From positions 310,001 to 374,000 of the forward strand of contig JAUCFP010000006.1 in NCBI GenBank assembly GCA_030348385.1: a stretch of 64,000 nucleotides of DNA, given 5' to 3'. The notes beneath the pieces are model-generated. The model was not told the origin of the DNA. It was given only the letters and a program-made list of their open reading frames with translations, and did not search any database. Below are positions 1 through 9,017 of the stretch, piece after piece (position 1 is the first letter of the stretch; each line of letters begins with the position of its first letter). The translations under genes were made by a program, and so were the position numbers. The DNA is from Cytobacillus sp. NJ13. GTDB taxonomy: Bacteria; Bacillota; Bacilli; Bacillales; Cytobacillaceae.

Positions 1-85
1 AAAACACACCCGGGTAAAGAGATATGTTTAGGATGAAGCGGACCCATACATAATGAATAAAATCCAGGTACTATAGGGGGAGAAC

Positions 86-934
86 ATGAGTAATCAGATG
101 CGTCTTTTAGGGGAAAAGATTTTAAGAGAGAAAGATATGATCGCAAAAAAACTGCATAAGGATCGAATGAGTGGAGTCGTGATGACAGAAATCGAGAGAA
201 TGCAGGCTGACAAAATGGAAGCGCAGATTATTCAGATTCGTGCTGAGTTTATTGGATTGTTCGGTGAAGCATTGCTGAATCATGAAGGTAAAGTTGAATC
301 GATGGAAAAGATTGAGAAATGGTGCAAGGAGACAGGAGAATATTTCTTTAAGCTTGGAATCCCTTTGGATGAAGCTTTAAAAGATGCGGGTTATTATCGG
401 AAACATATCTGGAAATCTTTAGAGGAATCTATGATGGAGCTTGAGATGCCTGCAGCAGAGGTTTTTAAGGTTATCTATTTGATAGATCCCCTGCTGGATC
501 ATTCCATCCATTGCTTCAGCATGTCTTATGTCAAATACCATCAGGTAACACTCGAAAATGCAAAGCAGGCTTTCCTTGAGTTATCTGTGCCGGTTGTTCC
601 GCTTTCAAAAGGGGTTGGCATCCTGCCGTTAATTGGCAACATTGATACAGAGAGAGCGCGGCTTCTGATGGAAGAAACGTTAAAACAGTCTGCGAACCTT
701 AAGCTGTCGCATTTAATTTTAGACATTTCAGGCGTGATGATTGTTGATACGATGGTAGCAGATCAGCTGTTTAAAGTAATTGAAGCACTTTCGCTGATTG
801 GGGTAAAAACGATCATTACAGGAATCCGTCCGGAAGTGGCGCAGACGATAGTCACGCTGGGCATTAAGCTGAATGGCATTCAGGTAAAAGCCAATGTGTA
901 TCAGGCTTTTGAAGAGCTGCATGCGCGAGCATAA
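86..934 (+). CDS. RsbR-like STAS domain protein (stressosome co-antagonist type)
   Basis: Cytoplasmic signalling protein of 282 residues, the usual length of RsbR paralogues that assemble with RsbS into stressosomes and hold the RsbT kinase. The first ~150 residues are a helical, variable sensor-like region. A STAS domain fills about residues 165-278, with the segments DISGVMIVDTMVADQL and GIRPEVAQTIVTLG that are characteristic of RsbR proteins. By family analogy the Ser/Thr residues in these two segments are candidate RsbT phosphoacceptors (inference). The start is set by GGGGG five bases upstream of ATG. No rsbS or rsbT lies beside it, so it is a dispersed paralogue; a hairpin terminator follows directly. 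Which paralogue it is, and what it senses, cannot be told from the sequence. Confidence 0.85.
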   Translation: MSNQMRLLGEKILREKDMIAKKLHKDRMSGVVMTEIERMQADKMEAQIIQIRAEFIGLFGEALLNHEGKVESMEKIEKWCKETGEYFFKLGIPLDEALKDAGYYRKHIWKSLEESMMELEMPAAEVFKVIYLIDPLLDHSIHCFSMSYVKYHQVTLENAKQAFLELSVPVVPLSKGVGILPLIGNIDTERARLLMEETLKQSANLKLSHLILDISGVMIVDTMVADQLFKVIEALSLIGVKTIITGIRPEVAQTIVTLGIKLNGIQVKANVYQAFEELHARA

Positions 935-940
935 GAAATA

Positions 941-979
941 GCAGAGGAATTCAAATTGAATTCACTCTGCTTTTTTTTT
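941..979 (+). terminator. Rho-independent terminator of the STAS gene
   Basis: GCAGAG(G)AATTCAA pairs with TTGAATTCACTCTGC (one bulge) and is followed by nine T residues. The T-run directly abuts the left end of the IS1595-like element. Confidence 0.85.
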
Positions 980-1017
980 GCTCTGTTAAAGTAGGGTTAA
1001 CTATATAAAAGTTGGTG

Positions 1018-2066
1018 ATGAACGTGAGAGCAACTGATATTCTTAAAGCCATTCAAAAACTAAATCCAGCAGAAAAACACCGACTACGAGAGTATTTAAT
1101 TGATACACTTACTGCATCTTCTTCGACAGGAACTGTTCTGCAAGAAATAGCTGAACGCAAAAATAAGAGCGGTTATCATTGTCCTGACTGCGAATCAGAA
1201 CATATCGTTCGGTATGGCACATACTCAACGATTGTTGATGGCGATGAAGTAGAAAAGCAACGTTATCGATGTAAAGCGTGTAAAAAGACATTTACTGACC
1301 TAACAAATACTGCTCTATATCGAACACGCCATCTCAATCAATGGATTAAATTCATCGAATGTATGATAGAGGGATATTCTCTGCGTAAATCTGCTGAATT
1401 AGTTGGTAACGTTACTCACGTTACATTGTTTTACTGGAGGCACAAACTCGTATCATCATTAAAACAAATGGAAATATCTAATTTTGAAGGTATCGTTGAA
1501 ATGGACGAGACCTATTTTCTATACTCAGAAAAAGGACAAAGAAAGATAAAAGACAGAAAACCCCGCAAACGTGGAGGTTCTGCTAAGAAACGGGGCATAA
1601 GCAACGAACAAGTTTGTGTCTTAGTCGCAAGAGACCGTGAAAAGATGACTTTTTCGCAGACTTGGGAATGGGTCGATTAACAAAAGAGCAGTTAGACAAG
1701 GCTATCGGACATAAACTTTCAATTGAAAATGATTTATGCACCGATTCTTGGCGTGCCTTTAAAACATATGCTGCTGAAAAAGGGATGGATATTTATCAAT
1801 TCAAGTCTGATGGTAAGGTTCGCACAAAGGGTCTATACCATATCCAGAACGTTAACAATTATCACCGAAGGCTTAAAGGATGGATACAACGTTTTAATGG
1901 AGTTGCAACTAAATATCTGAATAATTACCTTGCTTGGTTTCAGGTGTTAGAATCCATTCAACATCAAAGGAATCCTATTACTATGAATGACTTGATGATT
2001 AAAGGGAATTTAATACAAAATATGGAAACATATGATACAATTAGGTTATCTAGATTCACGATATAA
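1018..2066 (+). pseudogene. IS1595-type (ISXO2-like) transposase, frameshifted
   Basis: DDE-type transposase for the surrounding element. The first part holds a helical N-terminus (LNPAEKHRLREYL), a zinc ribbon (CPDC about 25 residues before CKACKKTF) and the first acidic motif MDETYF. The reading frame ends at 1680 in TWEWVD. The second frame, from about 1662, continues LGMGRLTKEQLDKAIGH, CTDSWRAF (second Asp) and HIQNVNNYHRRLKGW, typical of the IS1595 catalytic core. One missing T near 1662 explains the break: ACTTGGG would read ACTTTGGG in an intact gene. No slippery heptamer is present, so this looks like inactivation rather than programmed frameshifting. The start is uncertain (ATG 1018 or GTG 1024). 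Confidence 0.85.
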
Positions 2067-2082
2067 ACGTTACTGCTTGTTC

Positions 2083-2741
2083 AACTAACGGGCAGTTTAG
2101 TTCAACAAGAATACCTAGCCGATGTTTTTTGCTCTGTTTAAGAATAATGGTGATTTTTGATAACTCTTCGAAATCTTACTTTCAGTTACCTGTCAGATGG
2201 TAAGAGATATAGGAATAGTATATTACTGGATTAATAAAATTGAAACAGGAAGAAAAATGAGGTGATTTTATTTTAGAAAAACTCAGGAAAATTAATATGA
2301 AAACTGCTGTATTTATGGGAATTATTTTTTACTCTTTGACTATCTTAATCCACTTTCTTATTATAAGCAAAAGTATTCCATTCACATGGGTTAATGGTGG
2401 AAGGTCTGAATCATTCGCTGAACAGCTACCAATATCTGTTATAAATATCGTTATTTCTATTATTGGAGTAGTTTTTACGTTGATTGTTGGTAGAATTAAA
2501 CTATATAAATACAAAAGAAGAATAACCGTTATATGTTGGTTTTTTGTTGTACTTTGGTTTTTTGGATTTATACAACAATTGTTTGGAACACCTTTTGAAA
2601 AAATGGTTTGTTCGTTAGTATTGCTTATTGGAGTTATCTCGAACTTGCGTATGGCGATTGAAAAAAAATAGATGTAACTATTTAATTAATAAGTTTGTGA
2701 ACAATTACACTTAAACTAAAGGGGTGCGTTAGTTTAACAAG
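2083..2741 (+). repeat. Direct repeat pair flanking the passenger gene
   Basis: Imperfect direct copies at 2083-2109 and 2714-2741. Both start AACTAA, contain a G-run, and end in TTAGTTyAACAAG. They lie just after the transposase and just after the passenger. This suggests the passenger module arose or was added by duplication or recombination within IS ends. Confidence 0.5.
2297..2671 (+). CDS. Passenger membrane protein of the IS element, unknown function
   Basis: A small hydrophobic protein (124 residues) with about four predicted membrane segments, near residues 5-25, 47-67, 76-95 and 102-119. They are linked by a short basic loop (KLYKYKRR). No family was recognised. It lies between the frameshifted transposase and the right end of the element, on the same strand, and has its own hairpin terminator. 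Its AT content is higher than that of the chromosomal neighbours. ATG 2297 is preceded by AGGA at good spacing. A stronger site, GAGGTGA at 2259-2265, precedes an in-frame ATT at 2270, so a rare ATT start with nine extra residues (LEKLRKIN after the initiator) is possible. Function is unknown. Confidence 0.65.
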   Translation: MKTAVFMGIIFYSLTILIHFLIISKSIPFTWVNGGRSESFAEQLPISVINIVISIIGVVFTLIVGRIKLYKYKRRITVICWFFVVLWFFGFIQQLFGTPFEKMVCSLVLLIGVISNLRMAIEKK

Positions 2742-2749
2742 CAAATATT

Positions 2750-2791
2750 ATAAAAATGGAACTTCCACAAATTGAGAACTTCCATTTTTAT
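2750..2791 (+). terminator. Hairpin after the IS passenger gene
   Basis: A perfect 12-bp inverted repeat, ATAAAAATGGAA / TTCCATTTTTAT, with an 18-nt loop. The descending arm contains five T. It is likely the passenger terminator, or a stem near the IS end. Between 2823 and 3064, outside the IS, I see only AT-rich upstream sequence of the next gene. Confidence 0.55.
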
Positions 2792-3064
2792 AAGTAATAT
2801 CAACATTAAACTTTAACAGAGCCTTTTTTGAAAAAGATTAGGTATCCTGATCCAAAAATAGAAATAGTAATGTCAACCCTCTTTTCAATTTCCGGATTAA
2901 AATCATTCCTATCCTCATAAAACTTCCACTTAAAGGTTAATATAATTTTCCTCTTTACCGTGTATAAAATCTGGTTTTTCCGCATATAAACCGTGTTAAT
3001 TTTCGCGGCCGTGAATACAATGAATCAAACAGCACTTCAATGCATATTGAGGGGTGATGACATC

Positions 3065-3781
3065 GTGTTTTCGGTAACGGGTATGCAGGGATTTGAAATG
3101 TTTTCGCTTATGCACCTTGTTACACTGATTCTTTTCTTTTTTACCGCCTGGTGGCTGGTGTATTACAGGCAGGTGCTTAGGGCCTATCAGAAAATCATAA
3201 AATGGTCGCTGTTTGGTGCGCTGCTGGCTTGTGAAGTGACGCATCACATATGGCTGGTTCTGACAAATCAGTGGGATGTGGCAGATCTGCCTCTCCAGCT
3301 ATGCTCTTTCAGTACTTTCATTGCTCTTTACTTGTTTTTGAAGCCTAATAAAAAGGCTTTTTGGCTGCTGTATTTTATTGGTGCAATTCCTCCAATTTTA
3401 AGCATGGTGACACCTGATATGGTTTACCAATTTCCTCATTACCGCTACATCAAATACTTTCTTCATCATTCAGCCATTCCGCTTGCCGTATTATATTTTA
3501 TTTTGTTTGAAGGATACAGGGTCCCTAAAAAAGCAGTGCTGACAGGCTTTTTAACACTCAACGTAATTGCGGTGCCAGTCTTCTTTTTGAATATGCTGGT
3601 TGGGACAAATTTCTTCTATTTGGCCAGCCCGACAGAAACACAAACCCTGCTGTCGTTTTTCGGGAGAGGTGTCTGGTACTATGTAACGCTTGAAGCTGCT
3701 GCGCTGCTTGTCTTTTTTATTACTTATTTACCGATGCATTACATGCAGGCAGCTGAACAAAAAAGGGTCCGTGGAAAATGA
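3065..3781 (+). CDS. YwaF-type integral membrane protein (TIGR02206 family)
   Basis: Polytopic membrane protein of 238 residues with about seven hydrophobic segments. It matches the TIGR02206/YwaF family of integral membrane proteins, whose function is unknown. Family-like features are the MFSLMHLVTLILFF opening, VTHHIWLVL and the DLPLQLCSFS motif in the third segment, and a LPMHYM ending. The GTG start at 3065 is chosen because GAGGGGTGA (3049-3057) sits seven bases upstream; an upstream in-frame start at 2993 has no ribosome site. A hairpin terminator follows immediately. The gene stands alone, so context gives no clue to its role. Confidence 0.75.
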   Translation: MFSVTGMQGFEMFSLMHLVTLILFFFTAWWLVYYRQVLRAYQKIIKWSLFGALLACEVTHHIWLVLTNQWDVADLPLQLCSFSTFIALYLFLKPNKKAFWLLYFIGAIPPILSMVTPDMVYQFPHYRYIKYFLHHSAIPLAVLYFILFEGYRVPKKAVLTGFLTLNVIAVPVFFLNMLVGTNFFYLASPTETQTLLSFFGRGVWYYVTLEAAALLVFFITYLPMHYMQAAEQKRVRGK

Positions 3782-3816
3782 AAGCCTTAATCCTGCCGGG
3801 ATTAGGGCTTTTTTCT
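3782..3816 (+). terminator. Terminator after the YwaF-type gene
   Basis: AAGCCTTAATCC pairs with GGATTAGGGCTT (one mismatch), followed by T6. It begins at the base after the stop codon. Confidence 0.8.
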
Positions 3817-3863
3817 TTAAACATATATAATGTAAGTACATATTTATCAAAGCAGGAGGAATT

Positions 3864-4835
3864 ATGCTGGTTGAAGATGAGCTTTACGGAGAATACAAGC
3901 TTGAAACAGTATTAGAAGAATTAATCAACAGCAAGCCGGTGCAAAGGCTGAAAGGTGTACACCAGGGCGGAGCGAGCTATCTTGTCAATGAAAAATGGAA
4001 TGTAACAAGGTACGAACATTCATTAGGCGTAATGCTGTTAATAAGGAAACTGGGCGGTTCTTTGGAAGAGCAAATTGCCGGTTTGCTTCATGATGTTTCT
4101 CACACTGCCTTTTCTCATGTGATTGATGGGGTTTTGGAAAATGAAGCAGAAGATTATCATGAACATATTTTTGATCGTGTTCTCCTTGAATCTGAGATTC
4201 CGGCCATTTTAAAAAGGCATCATCTTAATTATGAATGTATCCTTTTTGAGGATTCACAATGGACTTTATTAGAACAGCCGGCACCCGAACTTTGTGCAGA
4301 CCGGCTGGACTACACGTTAAGGGATATGTACCGATATGGTTATATTTCTTTAGCAGAAGCCCATCATTTTCTGGATCATCTGACAGTTGTAGAGGGCCGG
4401 ATGTACATATCTGATATTGGGGCAGCTGAGTGGTTTGTAAAAACTTATTATAGAGAAGTCATTGATTTCTTCATGGAACCCTTAAATATTTATGCCAATG
4501 ACACTCTTGCAAAGGTCCTAAAAAGATCTCTCGAAACAGAACTTCTTCATTTGGATGATCTGCTTGGCAAAGATGAAGAGGTATTAGTAAAAATTAGTGA
4601 GTCAGGGGATCAGGAAGTGCAGCGTCTGCTTGAGAAAATTGATCATAAGGTCAGGGCAGAAGAAAACAGAGCAGACTATGATATTCACTTCAAAGGGAAA
4701 ATAAGATTGATTGACCCTTCCGTATTGATTAACAGCAAGCTGATCAGAGCATCAAAACTGTCAGAAGAGGTTAAAAACAGAGGACAAAAAGCATATGAAA
4801 AAGCTAAAGAAGGTGTGTATATAAAAATCTTATGA
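3864..4835 (+). CDS. HD-domain metal-dependent phosphohydrolase
   Basis: Cytoplasmic HD-superfamily protein of 323 residues. The metal-binding signature is seen in order: His in RYEHSLGV, the HD doublet in GLLHDVSHTAFSH, a further His in DYHEHIF, and Asp in CADRLDY. This arrangement is shared with dNTPase-like and YwfO-like hydrolases that cleave nucleotide phosphates; the exact substrate cannot be assigned. The N-terminal QRLKGVHQGGAS segment also fits that subgroup. ATG 3864 has AGGAGGA upstream. TATAAT at about 3824 may be its -10 box. It stands alone and is closed by a strong terminator. The general class is confident, the substrate is unknown. Confidence 0.8.
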   Translation: MLVEDELYGEYKLETVLEELINSKPVQRLKGVHQGGASYLVNEKWNVTRYEHSLGVMLLIRKLGGSLEEQIAGLLHDVSHTAFSHVIDGVLENEAEDYHEHIFDRVLLESEIPAILKRHHLNYECILFEDSQWTLLEQPAPELCADRLDYTLRDMYRYGYISLAEAHHFLDHLTVVEGRMYISDIGAAEWFVKTYYREVIDFFMEPLNIYANDTLAKVLKRSLETELLHLDDLLGKDEEVLVKISESGDQEVQRLLEKIDHKVRAEENRADYDIHFKGKIRLIDPSVLINSKLIRASKLSEEVKNRGQKAYEKAKEGVYIKIL

Positions 4836-4841
4836 GAAATG

Positions 4842-4886
4842 AAAGCCTTATCCCTGCTGGCGGACAGGAATAAGGCTTTTTCTTTT
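4842..4886. terminator. Bidirectional terminator
   Basis: AAAGCCTTATCCCTG pairs with CAGGAATAAGGCTTT (one mismatch), followed by T5CT5. It can end the HD gene and, on the other strand, the small gene that converges on it. Confidence 0.8.
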
Positions 4887-5044
4887 TATCGTTTATTCTG
4901 TTCCTTTTCTTTTTCATACTGCCGCTGCGGTGTCATTTTGGAAATCGCGTCTTCAACAACTTCCTGTGCTTTCTGCGCTTCACGATCCTGTTTTTGTGCT
5001 TCTTCCTGAATGCGGTTTACATCCTGTGGAGTTTTTTCGCTCAT
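4886..5044 (-). CDS. Small, highly charged hypothetical protein (52 aa)
   Basis: A 52-residue minus-strand ORF. It reads MSEKTPQDVNRIQEEAQKQ..., is rich in Gln, Glu, Lys and Arg, and has no hydrophobic segment or Cys. The composition suggests a soluble, largely helical or disordered peptide, reminiscent of small spore or stress proteins of Bacillaceae, but no family was recognised. AGGGAGG sits seven bases upstream of ATG on the minus strand, a strong ribosome site, and codon use is normal. It converges with the HD hydrolase gene and shares the bidirectional terminator. Function unknown. Confidence 0.65.
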   Translation of the reverse strand: MSEKTPQDVNRIQEEAQKQDREAQKAQEVVEDAISKMTPQRQYEKEKEQNKR

Positions 5045-5184
5045 ATTATTAGCCTCCCTTTTTAATTTATGTTTTTAATGTTTCCTTTTTAGAAGGAAAT
5101 AAACAATTCCGTATAAGATTGCCATTTTCTAAGAGAGCTCTCAGGCATTCCGGCTAAACAGTGACCTGAGAGTCCTGTTTAATT

Positions 5185-5976
5185 TTATGTATAGACTTTC
5201 ACCCATTTTAGCCCATTGAATTTGATTTCCTCCTCCGGCCAATCGTACGGTAAATCGGCATCAGTAATGACAAAATCAATAGCCGAAAAAGGGCTAATAT
5301 GGAAAAATGCCCTCTGATTCAGTTTTGAGGAATCGGCCGCCACATAAACCTGTTTAGATCTTTTTATCATGATGGAAGAGGCGGCAGCTTCATCAATAGT
5401 ATAATCGCATATACCATCGCGGTTCATTCCTCCACACGAGATAAAGGCCTTGTCAAAGTAAAAGTGTTCCAGCATCTGATTAGTTAGTGAACCTGAGGTT
5501 GAGCGCTGCAGAGGATTCACGGTTCCGCCAATCAGAATGACCGTACCATTGAACAGTTTATTTTCCATTCGCGTATTTAATATTTCTTCAGCAGCCAGGG
5601 AATTGGTTACGATTGTTACATTCTCAACATTTTCAATCGAACCGGCAATATGAAGAGTTGTGGAGCCGACATCCAAAACGATTGTTTCTCCATCTGAAAT
5701 AAAGCTTGCGGCAGCTTCACCAATTTTCTTTTTGATGGGCAGGCTAATGCCAATCCTTTTATTAAACTGCTCCTCCTTCTCTAAGCCAAAATAGCATATC
5801 GCTCCTCCATGAATTCTCCGCAGTTTGTTTCTCTTCTCAAGCCGTCTCAAGTCACTCCGGATCGTTTCTGGTGTGACATTTAACTTGCAGGAGAGATCCG
5901 CTACACTCACTTTATTTTTTATTTCTAATTCCCTGATAATCCTCCTGTGCCTTTCTGCAACGAACCCTTTTTTCAT
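5185..5976 (-). CDS. DeoR/GlpR-family transcriptional regulator
   Basis: Repressor-type regulator of sugar or phosphosugar metabolism, 263 residues from the chosen start. An N-terminal DeoR winged helix (residues ~1-58) includes VSVADLSCKLNVTPETIRSD and LEKRNKLRRIHGGA. A DeoRC sensor domain follows, with DVGSTTLHIA, VTNSLAAEEIL and GGTVNPLQRSTSG, the phosphosugar-binding fold. ATG 5976 is preferred over the in-frame ATG 5997 because GGGGG lies eight bases before it. It is divergent from the Tat-exported phosphoesterase genes, which makes those genes, or itself, the likely target (inference). An inverted repeat (CTCTCAGG/CCTGAGAG, 5139-5172) lies downstream but lacks a T-run. Confidence 0.85.
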   Translation of the reverse strand: MKKGFVAERHRRIIRELEIKNKVSVADLSCKLNVTPETIRSDLRRLEKRNKLRRIHGGAICYFGLEKEEQFNKRIGISLPIKKKIGEAAASFISDGETIVLDVGSTTLHIAGSIENVENVTIVTNSLAAEEILNTRMENKLFNGTVILIGGTVNPLQRSTSGSLTNQMLEHFYFDKAFISCGGMNRDGICDYTIDEAAASSIMIKRSKQVYVAADSSKLNQRAFFHISPFSAIDFVITDADLPYDWPEEEIKFNGLKWVKVYT

Positions 5977-6290
5977 TATTGGTACCCCCGCTTTCATGTT
6001 ATGGACATTATAGGGCTGAAGTTTTAAAAATTGAGGTCAAAAATATTAATTTATATAAAAGTTTTAAAACAGAAATGAAAACAAAAGAATACAAAGAGAG
6101 GAAAGTCCCGAATTTCATTCTTCCTTCCTATTAATCTCAGATGAATAATTGAAAATCATATTTTTGTTTATCTTTTTGCCTTTGTTTTCTTTACTAAACA
6201 ATCTATTGATATTAATACTTCTTTAATAGATTTACTCTAGGATTTTAACCGTAGGGGAAAATTTTTTATCAATTCATGGAGGTAAGGCTG

Positions 6291-7493
6291 ATGAAGAAAG
6301 AAAATGAAAGCAAAGGGATGGACAGAAGGGCATTTATTAAAGCGGGAGGAGCAGGAACACTAGCTTTAACCATGGCAGCTGCAGGCTTGCCTGGAGACTT
6401 ATTCGAAAGCAGGGTTCAAGCGGAAGAGATAAATGAAAAGCTGGAAGGGCCGAGGCTTTCCTTCAATTCCAATGGGAAATTTAAAGTTGTACAATTCAAT
6501 GATACTCAGGATGATGAACGGATCGACAGACGGACCATACAGCTGATGGAAAAGGTGCTGGATTCAGAGAAGCCTGATTTTGTCGTTTTAAATGGTGACA
6601 ATATAACAGGCGGCTGTGACACAGAATTAGAAATGAAGCAAGCTATGAATAATGTTGTCCAGCCAATGGAGCTAAGGAAGATCCGCTGGGCGGCTACCTT
6701 TGGAAACCATGATGAGGATTCAACTCCAAAGAGTGGCATGGATGAGAGTGATATGCTCAAGTTCTATATGAAATACAAGCATAATATGAACACACCTGGA
6801 CAAAAAGGCATTACGGGAACAGGAAATATGAATCTATTAATCAAAAAATCCAGTGGGAATAAGGCAGCATTTAATCTCTGGCTTTTAGACAGCGGCAGAT
6901 ATGCCCCTCAAACGATCGCCGGCCAGGATTTCAAGGGCTATCCAACATGGGATTGGCTGCGATTTAATCAGGTCAATTGGTATTATGAAAGATCCAAAGC
7001 AATAGAAAAGCGCTATGGCTTTAAAGTGCCTTCTCTTGTATTCATCCATATTCCTCTATGGGAGCACCGTTTTATGTGGTGGGGAAGTGTGGACGGCAGA
7101 ACACAAGCCGGGCATGATTTGGCTGTGGCCAGGCATCAAATCAATGGGGAGCGGAATGAAGATGAGTGCCCCGGCCCGATAAACAGCGGCTTGTTTACAG
7201 CCATGCTGGATAGAGGGGATGTGAAAGGTGTATTCTGCGGCCATGACCATATTAATACATATTGCGGCAGCTATTATGGAATTCTGCTCGGGTATGCCGG
7301 GAATACCGGTTTTGGCACTTACGGTCTTTCTGGCCCCGACAGAAACAGACTTCGGGGAGCGAGAGTGTTTAATTTAGATGAAAATCATGAAGGTGTTTTG
7401 GTCGACACACATATGGTTTTTGCCAAAGATTACGGAATTGATTTAACAGCCAACGACCAGAGCATTGATCCGCTGCCGCTGGAGATAAAATAG
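6291..7493 (+). CDS. Tat-exported metallophosphoesterase (purple acid phosphatase-like)
   Basis: Secreted calcineurin-like phosphoesterase of 400 residues. A twin-arginine signal (MDRRAFIKAGG followed by a hydrophobic stretch and probable cleavage after VQA) is at residues ~12-45. Dinuclear metal motifs follow in order: FNDTQ, LNGDNITGG, FGNHDED, FIHIPLWEH and FCGHDHINTYCG. The protein resembles the PAP28/DCR2 branch of the superfamily, which hydrolyses phosphomonoesters or diesters; the substrate is unknown. GGAGGT at 6277-6282 overlaps an upstream ATG, so the start is ATG 6291. It is the first gene of a group with a second Tat phosphoesterase and tatA, a layout like phoD-tatAd in B. subtilis. 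The long AT-rich upstream region has only degenerate PhoP-like hexamers. Confidence 0.85.
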   Translation: MKKENESKGMDRRAFIKAGGAGTLALTMAAAGLPGDLFESRVQAEEINEKLEGPRLSFNSNGKFKVVQFNDTQDDERIDRRTIQLMEKVLDSEKPDFVVLNGDNITGGCDTELEMKQAMNNVVQPMELRKIRWAATFGNHDEDSTPKSGMDESDMLKFYMKYKHNMNTPGQKGITGTGNMNLLIKKSSGNKAAFNLWLLDSGRYAPQTIAGQDFKGYPTWDWLRFNQVNWYYERSKAIEKRYGFKVPSLVFIHIPLWEHRFMWWGSVDGRTQAGHDLAVARHQINGERNEDECPGPINSGLFTAMLDRGDVKGVFCGHDHINTYCGSYYGILLGYAGNTGFGTYGLSGPDRNRLRGARVFNLDENHEGVLVDTHMVFAKDYGIDLTANDQSIDPLPLEIK

Positions 7494-7571
7494 GCTAAAG
7501 CAGGCCTCCGGTCTTAATAAGGGACTGTGTTAAGAGTAGTCTGGAAAAATTGGAGAAGGAGTTTATAAATC

Positions 7572-8981
7572 ATGAAAGATAATCGGACTGGACAAAAAGA
7601 TGGAAATATATTTATTAAAGAAATGGATCGCCGTGCATTTTTGCAGAAAACTACCTTAGCTGCCAGTGCAACAATTGGATTATCTCTTGCTAACTCTCTT
7701 AATTTAATTACAGCAAGTGCTGCCTCTTCTGCTTCGATCATGAACTCTGCTGGCAAGAATCCGGATTTAGTTTTCCCGGTTATTAGTGATATTCATATCC
7801 ATAACAGCAGCAATAAAACCCTTGAAAAGTTTATAACAACATTGGAACAATTAAATAAGGCTGTACCGAAGCAGGATGCTTTTTTGGCTGTGGGAGATTT
7901 AACTGATTATGGATATGAATCCGAATTCGATAAGTTTATGTCAGCCTATAATGTCCACAAACAGCCAGGCACTGTTTCCATGTTTGCAATAGGGAATCAT
8001 GACTATTGGAATGGTTTATCAGCAGCAGATGCACAAAAGCGCTTCCTTACAAAAACAGGCATGGAATCTATCTATTATCACAAGGTAATCAAAGGCTACC
8101 ATTTTATCATTCTGGGAACAGAAGATGGATTAACAGAGGGCACCTTTTCCGTTGAACAAATAAATTGGCTTGGTGAACAGCTGAAGATTGCGCATGAAGA
8201 TGATTGGAAAAAGCCAATTTTTGTTTTCCATCATCAGCCGATTAAAGGGACGGTCTATGGAAGCGAATGGGGATTTACTCAAAATAGAGACCTATTTTAT
8301 GACACTTTGAAGGAATATCCGCAAGTCATCTCATTTTCAGGTCATACGCACTATCCTCTTGATGACCCGAGAATCATTCACCAGAAGGATTTTACTACAA
8401 TTGGAACCTCAACCGGCGCCTATTTGTGGCTGGATGCCGGCAGAATTCAAGGGGAAGTGCCTGAGGGTGCGGATGTCCTGAATCAGGCACTAATTGTGGA
8501 AGTGCATAATAATAAGGTGCTGATTAAGCGACGCGATATTCATAATAATGATTGGACAGGAGAGCCATTTGAAATCAGCTATCCGGCAAATAAACGGAAA
8601 TTTACTTACACAGAAGACAGAGATATGAAAGCGCCTTTTTTTACAAAAGATGCGATGCTTTCCATTAATCAAGAAATGACATCAGCCACTGGCGTGGCCA
8701 TTATGTTTACGCAAGCGAAGGATGACCTGCTGGTTCATGACTACAAGGTAGTGGCAAGACATGCAAATTCAGAGGAAGTCGTGAAGGAATTTCTAGCTTT
8801 CTCGGAATTTTATAAAGATCCTGTGCCAAACCCGTTAACGTTAACAATTGAAGGATTACAGGCAAATACAGCCTATCAAATTGAGGTGCATGCACTGGAT
8901 GCTTTTGGGAATGTATGTAAGAAGCCTTTGAGAGCTTTAGGGAAGACGAAAACATTGGCTGCAGCAAATACCGTTTTATAA
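7572..8981 (+). CDS. Tat-exported metallophosphoesterase with C-terminal FN3-like domain
   Basis: Secreted phosphoesterase of 469 residues. The Tat signal MDRRAFLQKTTLAASA, with cleavage likely after ITASA, precedes a calcineurin-like catalytic domain: ISDIHIH, AVGDLTDYG, AIGNHDYW, FHHQPI and FSGHTHYP at residues ~75-265. The last ~150 residues are beta-rich and end in a fibronectin-III-like repeat (LTIEGLQANTAYQIEVHALDAFGN), probably for substrate or wall contact. AAGGAG precedes the ATG at normal spacing. It lies 78 bases after the first phosphoesterase and 36 bases before tatA, so the three are probably one transcript. It differs from the first enzyme in spacing and tail, so it is not a recent duplicate. 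Confidence 0.85.
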   Translation: MKDNRTGQKDGNIFIKEMDRRAFLQKTTLAASATIGLSLANSLNLITASAASSASIMNSAGKNPDLVFPVISDIHIHNSSNKTLEKFITTLEQLNKAVPKQDAFLAVGDLTDYGYESEFDKFMSAYNVHKQPGTVSMFAIGNHDYWNGLSAADAQKRFLTKTGMESIYYHKVIKGYHFIILGTEDGLTEGTFSVEQINWLGEQLKIAHEDDWKKPIFVFHHQPIKGTVYGSEWGFTQNRDLFYDTLKEYPQVISFSGHTHYPLDDPRIIHQKDFTTIGTSTGAYLWLDAGRIQGEVPEGADVLNQALIVEVHNNKVLIKRRDIHNNDWTGEPFEISYPANKRKFTYTEDRDMKAPFFTKDAMLSINQEMTSATGVAIMFTQAKDDLLVHDYKVVARHANSEEVVKEFLAFSEFYKDPVPNPLTLTIEGLQANTAYQIEVHALDAFGNVCKKPLRALGKTKTLAAANTVL

Positions 8982-9017
8982 AGACGATTAGCAACAAACT
9001 CAGCTGGGGGGATGAAC

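Larger units (their letters stand above)
980..2822 (+). mobile_element. IS1595-family-like insertion with a passenger gene
   Basis: A 1.84-kb segment bounded by a 13-bp perfect terminal inverted repeat, GCTCTGTTAAAGT at 980-992 and its complement at 2810-2822. It carries an ISXO2/IS1595-type transposase (frameshifted) and, downstream, a small membrane-protein ORF. The flanks are T-rich (eight T at 972-979; CTTTTTTG at 2823-2830), so an 8-bp target duplication as expected for IS1595 cannot be proved. A third, imperfect copy of the end (GCTCTGTTTAAG, 2131-2142, same orientation as the left end) lies between transposase and passenger. The passenger part therefore has its own pair of ends. Confidence 0.75.

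Noticed and set aside
1600..1700. Programmed frameshift in the IS1595 transposase
   Set aside because: No slippery heptamer or stimulatory stem at the break; a single missing T restores the family sequence.
5139..5172. Terminator after the DeoR gene
   Set aside because: CTCTCAGG/CCTGAGAG can pair, but neither strand has a T-run after the stem.
6225..6262. PhoP box before the first Tat phosphoesterase
   Set aside because: TTTAAT, TTTACT and TTAACC occur but at 9- and 13-base steps; too loose to claim.
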